Assembly (NCBI GenBank): GCA_964544305.1
Contig: CAZJAZ010000005.1
Coordinates: 1 to 64,000 of the forward strand
Direction of reading: 5' to 3'
DNA: 64,000 nucleotides
DNA from: JAFDWI01 sp964544305
Lineage (GTDB): Bacteria > Actinomycetota > Acidimicrobiia > Acidimicrobiales > Iamiaceae
In this document: one piece after another, positions 9,186 through 17,235 of the stretch
Layout: every line of letters starts with the position of its first letter
How positions within the stretch are numbered: the stretch's first letter is position 1
Position numbers and translations under genes: made by a program
The notes under the pieces: model-generated
What the model was told of the DNA's origin: nothing
Databases searched by the model: none
Seen by the model: the letters and a program-made list of their open reading frames with translations, nothing else

Positions 9186-9351
9186 CTCGCTAGCTGTTCC
9201 AGAGACGGTTGACCACGCCGTGCTGAAGGCATGCGGCCCGGTTACGTCGTGACCGCGGAATCGTCCCACTTATGAGCCTGACCCATGCTCCCTAGCGCGG
9301 TGGCATGCTCGTTTTTGAAAAGCGGTGCGGCCGCGCTCCCGATCTGGGTTT

Positions 9352-9866
9352 TCAGCAGGTTGAAGCGTCAGAAGGCTCATAGCCAGCTTTCCAGCCGATG
9401 ACCCTCGCTGGCATGCCTGCAACGATTGCTCCTGCGGGGACATCGCGAGTCACAACGGCGTTTGCTCCACCACCGCATAATCACCGACGGAAACCCCGCC
9501 GATGATCTTTGCGCCGGCATCGACCGCGACCTTTCTTCCGAGTCGTGGCATCGATTCGTCAGTTGAACCGTCGGTTCCGAGCGTGACCTGTTGAAGAATG
9601 ATGCACTCGGGCCCCACAACCGCGTTGGAGCCGATCACGCTGCCTTGCCCGTGCATGAACTGGACCCCGGTTCCGATGGTGGCGCGAGGCCTGACCTCGA
9701 TTCCAGTCAGGACCCTCCAGATCTCGGCGACGATGTCCGCTGCAAATGGCGACCCGGCAGAAAACAGGCGCTGCTCGAGTCGATGTACTCGATGTGTATG
9801 CCGGATGAGCGGTAAGAGCCGCTGCCGAAGTTCCACCCTGGCTCGCGGCGAGGATCCCGAATGCAT
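9352..9866 (-). pseudogene. Serine O-acetyltransferase-like hexapeptide protein, frameshifted
   Basis: The frame from 9866 gives 'ADIVAEIWRVLTGIEVRPRATIG', then left-handed beta-helix repeats 'VIGSNAVVGPECIILQQVTLG', 'AGAKIIGGVSVGDYAVV', and is lost near 9466. Reading on in a different frame gives 'GANAVVTRDVPAGAIVAGMPARVIG' and a stop at 9352, exactly the expected C-terminus of a CysE-like acetyltransferase. Adding a single G where the minus strand reads GTGGTGGAGCA restores one 171-residue frame. Short CysE relatives of this size in polysaccharide clusters acetylate sugars or serine. The break may be a real mutation or a sequencing error. It is divergent from the acyltransferase at 10130, with about 260 bases between. 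Confidence 0.8.
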
Positions 9867-10129
9867 TCAACATCGTAGTTCCGGCGCGGCGGTTCAGCCG
9901 CCGCCTGGATCGCGCAGGGCATGGCGGGGACGCGTCCATCTGGGTCTGTGGCGGTTATCGCTGGGATTCGCTGGCGCCCCGGTCGAGGGGCCTCGCCATA
10001 GCTCGTACGTCGGGGGGCGGCCACGACGCCACGTTCGAGTCCTATGGAACCGGGGCGCCCAATTAGGATTGCCCGGCCGGGGCGTGCTGGCGATCTGTCA
10101 TGACACCGCGCCGGGGAAGGAGAAGCCAC

Positions 10130-10807
10130 ATGCTAGGCGAGGTAACCGAGCGTGCCCTTCGGCGTGGGCGGCCGCTATTCCGTGACGCGCGTAAGTTCAT
10201 TCGGCGTCAGCGACAGAATGCCTTTGAAGCTCGCCTCCGATCTGGCAGTTTCGTTCTCGAAGACGGCACCCAGATTCCACGCGGTTCGGTTTTGACGGTC
10301 AAGACCACTATCGGGCGCGGGACAGGTTTTAGCGGGCCGGTCGTAATCGAAGGCCCTGGGCGGGTGGAGATTGCCGAGTGGTGCTCGATCGGCATGAGCT
10401 TCCGAGTCGTCACCTCCTCCCACAATATGGCGGTCGAGAACATGCATATGGCCTGCCGGGCAGAACTGGGCCTTGACACATACCACACTGCGCGGGGCCC
10501 GGTCAGCGTCGGAGGCGGTGCGTGGATCGGCGACAGCGTCATCATCCTGGGCGGCGTGGAGATCGGCCCTGGAGCGGTCGTCGGGGCCGGGGCTGTCGTC
10601 GCCAAAGATGTTCGACCTTACGCAATCGTGGCTGGCAACCCGGCCAGGGAGATTCGGCGGCGCTTCGACGACGACATCGTCGAAGCCCTCATGGAGATTC
10701 AATGGTGGACCTGGCCGAAGGATCGCATCTTGAGAAACCGCGCATTCTTTGCGACAGATCCCGCTGCTGCCGACGTGGCGACGTTGAAAGCCGCTGTTGT
10801 TGAATGA
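10130..10807 (+). CDS. Hexapeptide-repeat O-acyltransferase (CatB/WbbJ-like)
   Basis: A 225-residue protein with a left-handed beta-helix in residues about 55-190. Imperfect hexapeptides include 'GTGFSGPVVIEGPGRVEIAEW', and 'GGGAWIGDSVIILGGVEIGPGAVVGAGAVVAKDV' ends in the family's typical 'PYAIVAGNPAREIRRRF'. The His in 'VVTSSHNM' is a good candidate catalytic base. Such enzymes O-acetylate sugars using acetyl-CoA as trimers. The start is ATG 10130 with AAGGAG seven bases upstream. A C-terminal tail of about 40 residues 'WWTWPKDRILRNRAFF' is like that of CatB-type xenobiotic acetyltransferases. The next gene follows after 153 bases on the same strand. Confidence 0.85.
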   Translation: MLGEVTERALRRGRPLFRDARKFIRRQRQNAFEARLRSGSFVLEDGTQIPRGSVLTVKTTIGRGTGFSGPVVIEGPGRVEIAEWCSIGMSFRVVTSSHNMAVENMHMACRAELGLDTYHTARGPVSVGGGAWIGDSVIILGGVEIGPGAVVGAGAVVAKDVRPYAIVAGNPAREIRRRFDDDIVEALMEIQWWTWPKDRILRNRAFFATDPAAADVATLKAAVVE

Positions 10808-10960
10808 CGAGCCAGATTTTCGTGACCGCTGGCGGGTCCCAGTTGCCGCACTGCAGCACGTCATCCCAGCCGTCGCAGACGCCGGGGCACCAATTGCGCG
10901 GTGCATTCGGAGCATTCCTGTGTGGCCGCAGGGCGCTGGAGTTGAAGGGAGCAGCTCGTC

Positions 10961-12140
10961 ATGAAAGTTAGTGGGCTCACCAGGGCAGGGAACGAAGTGC
11001 GCTTCGACGTGGTCGGTGCCCACTCGTCGTATTCGACGTGGTTCCGTTTTGCCGGGCCCTACGAACTTGACCTGTCAGGTTCGCCGGCTCTGACGGCAGG
11101 TCTCATCCCGGCTCTGGTCGCTCGTGAAAGCCTCCACGTCGCCGGCCCGGTCGATACAAAACTGCTCGAGAACGCTGCGGCCGCGCAAGATGTGTTGTGT
11201 GCATGGGAATATGATCGCCATCCTCGTTACCCGCGCTTCAGCCCGGTTCCGGTGAACACTGGCAACCCGGCCGCGCAGCGCTCAGGAGGCGACGCAGACG
11301 AGGGGGGGGGTCGCATGCTTCTTCTCGGGCGGGCTCGATTCGTTCTACAGCGTAGTGAAGCACCGCGACGAGCTGAGCGCGCTTGTGTTCGCGATTGGGT
11401 TCGACATCATGCTCGATGACACCGCGCTCGTCGAAGTCGTTCTACCCGAGCTTCGCGCTGCGGCCGCGACGATTGGTCTACCCCTCATCGAAGTCACCAC
11501 GAATCTGCGCGGACTCGGCGAACACTTCGGCTGCAGCTGGGGTATGGACTACCACGGTGCCGCGCTCGGAACGATCGCGAACCTGCTGAGCCCGCAGTTC
11601 TCGAAAGTGCTGATCCCGTCTTCGCGTACCTACGCGCGGCTCGAACCTTGGGGCTCACACGTGCTCGTCGACCCGCTGTGGTCAACGAGTCGCATGACCG
11701 TTGCCCACGACGGCGCGGAGGCCACGAGGGTCGAGAAGTGTCGGGCAATTGCCGACGATGACGCGGCACACCAGTTTCTGCGCGTCTGCCACCACAACTA
11801 TGGCCTGGGCGTCTACAACTGTGGGCGATGTGAAAAATGTGTGAGCACGGCAGCGTCCGCTCTTGCGGCGGGCGTGGGCGACCGCTTCGGAACCCTGCCT
11901 CAGCCACCACTGAGCGCGGTTTTGACGACCGAGTTTGATGTGGGGCCCGCCTGCCACTGGCGTGAAACACGAGCGGAGCTTCGTCGCTCGGGCCACCGGC
12001 GCCTGTTGCGTTACGCGATCGACGCGGCACTCTTGCGTAACCGCCTTGCTCGACCGTTCCGGCGAGCGAAAGCCCGAATCACGTGGGCAGCAACGCACCC
12101 CCGGGATCTGTACCGCCGAATTCGTAAAACCCCGCCATGA
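10961..12140 (+). pseudogene. PP-loop ATPase-like protein, frameshifted at a run of nine G
   Basis: ATG 10961 has AAGGGAG nine bases upstream and opens a frame that runs to a stretch of nine G at 11302-11310. Beyond it a second frame carries on to 12140. With eight G the two join into one 392-residue protein whose junction reads 'GGVACFFSGGLDSFYSVV'. The SGGxDS motif is the pyrophosphate-binding PP-loop of ATP pyrophosphatases (asparagine synthetase and QueC-type enzymes), which adenylate a substrate for amidation or sulfur transfer. A 'NCGRCEKCVSTAASAL' motif near the C-terminus suggests a metal site. Proteins like this occur in glycan clusters without known function. The downstream GT4 overlaps by four bases (ATGA), arguing that the gene is normally translated to its end. 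Confidence 0.78.
11302..11310 (+). repeat. Homopolymer of nine G inside the PP-loop gene
   Basis: Nine consecutive G residues lie just before the codons for the SGGLDS motif. Eight would keep the gene in frame. Runs of this length slip during replication and are also prone to sequencing error. Confidence 0.9.
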
Positions 12141-13375
12141 TCGAGGAGATTACGCCCCTCGATGGTGCGGCCGACTTCTCTGCGCCGCTGATCGAACGCG
12201 TCGCGCTGGCGCCGAGTGCCTACGCCCCGCACCGCGGTGGTGTCGAGGAGGTGGCTGCGCAGCTCGGCAAGACACTGTCAGCTCGTGGAGTCGAGGTCGA
12301 CGTCACAACCATGCGGTGGCCCAAGTCGCTCCCGCGCACTGAGGTCGTCGATGGGTTGTCCGTCCGGCGGCAAGTTTTCCGTGCGCACCTGGGCGGAGCT
12401 CGACGCCGCGTGATCGCCGCGATGTCTCACCCGGTGAGCCTCGCGGCACTCATCGCGTACTACCGGTCCTTCAAGCCCGACTTGGTCAACATCCATTGCG
12501 TGAGCCCCGCCGCGCAATTCCATCTGCAGGCTTGCAAGATCTTGCGCATACCACTCGTCGTCAGCGTGCACGGCGAGCTGACGGGGGACGCGACCGGACT
12601 CTACCAGCGTGAGCCGAAGATGCGCGCGATCCTCCGTTCTTGTCTTGCCCATGCAGACGCGGTCACTGCCTGCTCACAGGTCGCCCTCGACGAGGTCAAA
12701 GATTGGTATGAGGATGAGATCGAAGAACCTACGTCTGTTGTCCACAACGGCGTCGACGTGAGTATCCCCACGGGCGTGCCGCCCCAGCAGCGACGTAACT
12801 ATTTGTTCGCGGTAGGCCGGCATGCGCCACAAAAGGGCTTCGACGTTTTGATCGATGCATTCGCCAATGCCAACCTGGGCGATTCGGGCGTCGATCTCAT
12901 CATCGCAGGAGAGGGATCCGACACCGAGCTGTTGCGGGCGCAGGTCCGGGAATGCCGACTCAACAGTTACGTCCAGTTTGTCGGCCCGACGAATCGCTTG
13001 GAAACGGCGGAATTCATGCGAGGAGCACTTGCGGTGGCCATGCCCTCCCGGCGCGAAGCTTTCGGGATTGTGGCACTGGAAGCGATGGCAGCGGGCGTTC
13101 CGTTGATTGCCTCGCGAGTCGGGGGCATCCCTGAATTCGTCACCGACGGAGAGAACGGTCTGCTCGTCCCGCCTGATGATGTTTCCGCACTCGCCGACGC
13201 GCTCAAACGGATCACGGCCGATGCGAGCCTTGGTTCTCGTCTCGCCGCGTCAGGGGCATCAACTGTGCGCCGACTCTCCTGGGAACATGCGGCCGACAAC
13301 TACCAGCGCGTCTACTCAGCCGCACTCGAGCACGCCGCAGCGACCGGCAAAGGTGGAACACACGCCCGCCGTTGA
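12137..13375 (+). CDS. Glycosyltransferase family 4
   Basis: A 412-residue GT-B enzyme. The N-terminal half contains 'APHRGGVEEVAAQLGKTLSARG' (acceptor side, glycine-rich loop) and 'VNIHCVSPAAQFHLQACKIL', then 'VVSVHGE'. The C-terminal half has 'YLFAVGRHAPQKGFDVLIDAF', 'IAGEGSD', and the donor-binding 'PSRREAFGIVALEAMAAGVPLIAS' with 'GGIPEFVTDGENGLLVPPDD'. It should be a retaining transferase that extends a lipid-linked oligosaccharide in the cytoplasm. ATG 12137 overlaps the stop of the PP-loop gene by four bases, so the two are coupled. It converges on the pyruvyltransferase gene with 26 bases between their ends and no clear terminator. Confidence 0.92.
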   Translation: MIEEITPLDGAADFSAPLIERVALAPSAYAPHRGGVEEVAAQLGKTLSARGVEVDVTTMRWPKSLPRTEVVDGLSVRRQVFRAHLGGARRRVIAAMSHPVSLAALIAYYRSFKPDLVNIHCVSPAAQFHLQACKILRIPLVVSVHGELTGDATGLYQREPKMRAILRSCLAHADAVTACSQVALDEVKDWYEDEIEEPTSVVHNGVDVSIPTGVPPQQRRNYLFAVGRHAPQKGFDVLIDAFANANLGDSGVDLIIAGEGSDTELLRAQVRECRLNSYVQFVGPTNRLETAEFMRGALAVAMPSRREAFGIVALEAMAAGVPLIASRVGGIPEFVTDGENGLLVPPDDVSALADALKRITADASLGSRLAASGASTVRRLSWEHAADNYQRVYSAALEHAAATGKGGTHARR

Positions 13376-13401
13376 CCTCACCACAATCGCACGCCATGTG
13401 C

Positions 13402-14706
13402 TCAGCGCTGGGATCCCGCCAGTCCCCGGATGGATGCGGCGATCGTTGCCTTGCCCAGCTCCGCCCGGCGTTCGATGCGTTCGACGACCTGCTCGACCGC
13501 CCGCTCATCCTCGACCAACGCAGCCAGACGGCCAGCTTCAGCATGCATTCTGGAAATGCTTCGTGACCCGACCGTGGTGAATGCCAACGCATCCAATGAT
13601 GAATAGAGGTCCCACCGCTTGTCACGAGCGCTGTCGGGCGCACCCGAATTGACCGACCACTTCGCACCTGGCGCGTCAAGGACGCACAACGCGGGAACGC
13701 CGCTGCGCCACGCGTTGACCGCCAGGTGATAGGTATCGGTGATGACCGCACGGAAGGATTTGACCTGGTCGAGCAGCTCGTCGAGTGGCGGCTGATGAGC
13801 GGCCCGCTCCGGCCCACGGCCCTCTGCTAGTGCCCGGTACGCCTGTATGCGCTGCGCAAACGTCAACGACCTTTGGCACTGCTCGAGTGCGGGCCACGCC
13901 AGACGGAAGCGTTTGCGGGTCTGCATCGGCCAGAAAGCGGGTTCACGACCCCAGTCGATCCAAGCTGGGCGTAACCCGGTTGCCTTCGCCAAAGCATTAC
14001 CGATCTGGGCGAGCGGTTCCGGTGCAAGCTGGGAACGAGCGAAGAACACACCGAGGCCGTCGCGGTCGGGGCTTGGTAAACCGGCGTCACGCAATAGCGC
14101 AAGATCGGGGGTCATGTAGGACCCTCGCCAATCCGCACGTGCATCGCGCACGACTTGCGCGGAGTAGCCGTCGCGCATCGCGACGGCGCCCGCGCGGGAA
14201 AGGAACCGTCGAAGGCGCTCGCCGTAAAGACCCGTGTAGTCCGTCGGGCGGTTCAAGCTGAGGGTGGTGCCAAATGACGCGGTTCGTTCCAACACACCGC
14301 TGCCTTGCGCGTCGAGAAACAGATGATCTGCGACGATTTGCCGGGCCTCGGAGCGGTTTGCAGCACAGCCAATCTCCTGGTCGAGGATGCGTGCGGCTTC
14401 GGCGTGATACGGAGCCATGTGCAAGAAGTCCCCCCAAAACACAACGACGTCGGCGGCCACCGCCGCATCGAGGTGACCTCTCAGGTTGCGGTAGTCGAGT
14501 TCGGTATCGGGGTCGTGCCAGGCATCGTATCCGGATGAATAGGAGCCACTGGGGTCAGCCACCCACTCGCTCTGGTCCCAGAGCCGCCAGTACGTAACGT
14601 CATCGACACCAGCCGCTTGCGCAATCTCAGCAAACGCGAGATCCACCGTTGCCATACCGGGGTTGCGGCCGTTCGGCGGCGCACAGATGACGCTGATTGC
14701 GGTCAC
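13402..14706 (-). CDS. Polysaccharide pyruvyl transferase-like protein
   Basis: A 434-residue protein starting at GTG 14706. The fold of the polysaccharide pyruvyl transferase family (CsaB, WcaK) is suggested by an N-terminal Rossmann half ('VVVFWGDFLHM'), the central 'RAGAVAMRDGYSAQVVRDA' (the family's usual 'xxRD..S' region), and a C-terminal 'FRAVITDTYHLAVNAWRSGVPALCV', where the family has a conserved His and a GxP turn. These enzymes add pyruvate ketals from phosphoenolpyruvate to sugars, making the polymer acidic. It is the third gene of a leftward operon with the ABC exporter and a small Walker A protein, joined by four-base overlaps. The overall similarity is distant, and a GT-B transferase role cannot be excluded. 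Confidence 0.65.
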   Translation of the reverse strand: MTAISVICAPPNGRNPGMATVDLAFAEIAQAAGVDDVTYWRLWDQSEWVADPSGSYSSGYDAWHDPDTELDYRNLRGHLDAAVAADVVVFWGDFLHMAPYHAEAARILDQEIGCAANRSEARQIVADHLFLDAQGSGVLERTASFGTTLSLNRPTDYTGLYGERLRRFLSRAGAVAMRDGYSAQVVRDARADWRGSYMTPDLALLRDAGLPSPDRDGLGVFFARSQLAPEPLAQIGNALAKATGLRPAWIDWGREPAFWPMQTRKRFRLAWPALEQCQRSLTFAQRIQAYRALAEGRGPERAAHQPPLDELLDQVKSFRAVITDTYHLAVNAWRSGVPALCVLDAPGAKWSVNSGAPDSARDKRWDLYSSLDALAFTTVGSRSISRMHAEAGRLAALVEDERAVEQVVERIERRAELGKATIAASIRGLAGSQR

Positions 14707-14876
14707 GACGGTGTGACAGGGTCAGCAGGTATACCCAGCCGTGTCCGGGGGGGCCACAGTGCGCGGTAGCCGAGCCCGAACTCACCGGCAAGCCTCCGGC
14801 CAAGCGTGCTCTTGCCCGAGCATGGAAGGCCGACAATATAGGTCACGGGCCAAGCACCTGGGGCTCGAGAACGCAT
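14703..14876 (-). CDS. 57-residue protein with a Walker A motif
   Basis: A short frame whose ATG (14876-14874) overlaps the stop of the ABC exporter by one base (TGATG), and whose stop TGA (14705-14703) overlaps the GTG start of the pyruvyltransferase gene (GTGA). Both junctions are what translational coupling looks like, so the protein is probably made. Residues about 11-24 read 'VTYIVGLPCSGKSTLGRR', a clear Walker A (GxxxxGKS/T) as in adenylylsulfate or nucleoside kinases. The chain stops 33 residues later, far short of the roughly 180 residues of a kinase domain, so no Walker B or lid is present. It could be a truncated kinase kept for coupling, or a small nucleotide-binding subunit. Confidence 0.6.
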   Translation of the reverse strand: MRSRAPGAWPVTYIVGLPCSGKSTLGRRLAGEFGLGYRALWPPRTRLGIPADPVTPS

Positions 14877-16690
14877 CAGACTGATGCACCTTCGGTTGCG
14901 TCAAGCGACTCAAGCGATCCGAGACGCACGAGGTTTGCGAACGTTTCGTTTGTGTCGCGTACCTCTTCGAACGTCCCGATCGACTCAATCTTGCCACCAG
15001 CCATGAAAATCAACTGATCACAGCGCCGCACCGTCGAAAGCCGGTGTGCTACCACGATCATCGTCAACTCGCCATGTAACGAATCGATCGTGTCAGTGAT
15101 CTTTCGCTCCGTTTCATTATCCAACGCCGAAGTCGCCTCATCGAGCACCAGAAGTTGGGGCTGCACGTACAGCGCACGCGCGATGCCAATGCGTTGACGC
15201 TGCCCACCAGACAACCGCACCCCACGCTCACCGATCATCGTGTCCGCACCCTCGGGCAGATCCGCGAGCAGGTCGTCGAGCTGGGCCCGCTGTACGGCCC
15301 TGGCGAAACGCTCGGCGTCGAGTTTGTGGTGATCATCGCCAAACGTGATGTTCGCGGCGATCGTGTCATCGAGCAAATACACCTCTTGTGGCACCAGGCC
15401 AATCGAACGCTGCCACGCGTCACGGTCAGTAGTAATGCACGTGCCGTCGGCCGCGATTTCGCCACCGCTGGGTTCATACAGCCCGAGAATCAGATCAACG
15501 AGCGTCGTCTTGCCCGCGCCGCTCGCACCGACCATCGCAATCGACCGGCCAACCGGCAGCTCGAAACTCACCCCACGAAGCGCCGGATGCTCAGCCTCAG
15601 GGTAAGAGAACACCACATCTTTGACCGAAAGGCCACGCTCGAGCACGAGCGGCTTCGCATCGGGGTTTCGCGAATCGGTTTCCGGCAACGCCGCGAGGTC
15701 AGCCAGCACCAACTCAATGCCGCTGCGCCCCACACGCAGCGCATTGAACGCACCCATCATCCGGGTGATGCTCGGCATGAACCGAAAACCCGCCACCACG
15801 AACAACGCCAGCGTGGCCGTTGCTTGGGTTGTGTTGACCTGTGAGAAGATCACCGCGCACATCACCGCGATCCCCGAAATGAAGATCATCTCGACGACAT
15901 AACGCGGCGACTCGTTCAGGAACGCCGACATGCGTTGCGCGAGCGCGGAGAGGCGACGAGACTCGGCGTAGGAGTCAATGAAATAGCTCTGCGTGCCACG
16001 CACCTGCACCTCTTTGATGCCCGCCAAACCCTGCAACGATGACTGAAACTGCGTGCGCTGCGTTTCCTGTAGCTCAACACCAGCCTTGTGGGCGCGTCCA
16101 CGTACGTAGCGCATGAACGCCCACGCGGTCACGCCGAAATACCCCATCGCCGCAAGCGCGGGCAATGGCCGTGCCACCAACAACACCAGCCCGATCGCCA
16201 GCACCGTCATGCCCTCGGTGATCAACACCATCATGGCGCTCACCACCGTGCCATACGCGGTGGACACACCCGCATTCAACGTGCGTAGCAACTCCGCGGA
16301 GTTGTGTTTCAGATGGAACGCGTACGGGCTGTACAGATAGCGGCGAAACAGCTCATCGGCGCGCTGCGCCGAATGCAACTCGATGAAACCCAGCGTCCAC
16401 CACCGGATGCTCAACGTGCAAATGCCCTTGATCAGAAACATCGCGAAGATGATCCCGGCAAGCGCAATCGTCAACGTGCCCTGCGACGGGTTGCCGAGTG
16501 CGTTGGCAAGGTTCTTGAGCAGCCCGCTGCGATTGTGCGGATCGGTCAACAACTGAGTGAGGGGCACGATCAACCCGACGCCGACCACCTCGAGCAGCGC
16601 GATCAGCAGCGAACCGGCCGTCGCCAGCTTGAGACGCCTGCGAGCCCCGGGTTCGAGCAGGCCCCACAACGACTTGAGCAATACCCACAT
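14876..16690 (-). CDS. ABC exporter, fused permease and ATPase (MsbA/PglK-like)
   Basis: A 604-residue half-transporter. Residues about 20-310 hold six membrane segments, the first near 'LATAGSLLIALLEVVGVGLIV'. The nucleotide-binding domain has Walker A 'GASGAGKTT' at 388-396, signature 'RLSGGQRQRIGIARAL', Walker B 'LLVLDEATSALD' and the switch His in 'IVVAHRLSTV'. Dimers of this type flip lipid-linked oligosaccharides (PglK), lipid A (MsbA) or other amphipathic substrates. Its place beside glycosyltransferases and a pyruvyltransferase makes a lipid-linked oligosaccharide flippase the best guess. It heads a leftward operon of three genes. A drug exporter is the main alternative. Confidence 0.9.
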   Translation of the reverse strand: MWVLLKSLWGLLEPGARRRLKLATAGSLLIALLEVVGVGLIVPLTQLLTDPHNRSGLLKNLANALGNPSQGTLTIALAGIIFAMFLIKGICTLSIRWWTLGFIELHSAQRADELFRRYLYSPYAFHLKHNSAELLRTLNAGVSTAYGTVVSAMMVLITEGMTVLAIGLVLLVARPLPALAAMGYFGVTAWAFMRYVRGRAHKAGVELQETQRTQFQSSLQGLAGIKEVQVRGTQSYFIDSYAESRRLSALAQRMSAFLNESPRYVVEMIFISGIAVMCAVIFSQVNTTQATATLALFVVAGFRFMPSITRMMGAFNALRVGRSGIELVLADLAALPETDSRNPDAKPLVLERGLSVKDVVFSYPEAEHPALRGVSFELPVGRSIAMVGASGAGKTTLVDLILGLYEPSGGEIAADGTCITTDRDAWQRSIGLVPQEVYLLDDTIAANITFGDDHHKLDAERFARAVQRAQLDDLLADLPEGADTMIGERGVRLSGGQRQRIGIARALYVQPQLLVLDEATSALDNETERKITDTIDSLHGELTMIVVAHRLSTVRRCDQLIFMAGGKIESIGTFEEVRDTNETFANLVRLGSLESLDATEGASV

Positions 16691-16870
16691 CAGCGTGCAC
16701 TCAACATCAGACTCAAGAAGTAACTCATCGTGCTCATCATCAATCCCTCCGCGTAGCCATTACATCCTACCTGACCCGCACCTCGAGAGCCGCACCAAAC
16801 GTGCCGCACCACCACGCACACCAGAACCTCCTCAACCACACCACCGCCGTCACAACGAGTTGAAAACATC

Positions 16871-17143
16871 ATGGAAATGCTTCCCAAACCCGAACTGGTC
16901 ACCCAGATATCCGAACGACGCGCCGAAGTCCACGTCGAACTCGCCGCAGTACGTGCCGACATGCAAACCGGATTCGCACACGCCGACACCAAACTCGCCA
17001 GCCTTGACTCGAAATTTGCAGGTATCGATACACGCTTCGCCGAACTCATGGCAAAAAGCGAACACGACATGTGCATGCAACTCATCTGGCTCATCGCGAC
17101 CATCATCGCAATGAGCGGCGTCATCATCGGCGTACTCCACTAA
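16871..17143 (+). CDS. Small coiled-coil protein with C-terminal membrane anchor, copy 1
   Basis: Ninety residues: a start 'MEMLPKPELVTQ', heptad-like segments 'AEVHVELAAVRADMQTGF' and 'TKLASLDSKFAGIDTRFAEL', and one C-terminal membrane helix 'LIWLIATIIAMSGVIIGVL'. It is clearly related to the proteins at 21044 and 21592. The first residues align with the internal 'MEMFPTPDTASQ' of copy 2, so this copy lacks about 25 N-terminal residues, and no good ribosome site precedes ATG 16871. In frame, upstream codons stay open but have no start. It looks like an N-terminally truncated or decaying copy. The layout resembles DUF1640/CCDC90-type proteins; no function is known. Confidence 0.6.
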   Translation: MEMLPKPELVTQISERRAEVHVELAAVRADMQTGFAHADTKLASLDSKFAGIDTRFAELMAKSEHDMCMQLIWLIATIIAMSGVIIGVLH

Positions 17144-17235
17144 AACCAACAGATTCGCGCCACACAAACACGCCGCGAAACCTTCGAATACAGCGCCAAG
17201 ACATGAATGTCCTACCCCCGATGTAGGGTGAACAT

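Noticed and set aside
9186..9351. A tRNA or small RNA in the gap after the exostosin-like gene
   Set aside because: No cloverleaf arms and no T-loop sequence.
10175..11023. Minus-strand frame of 282 codons opposite the hexapeptide acyltransferase gene
   Set aside because: Antisense to a clear gene; sequence is Pro/Arg/Ala-rich without motifs.
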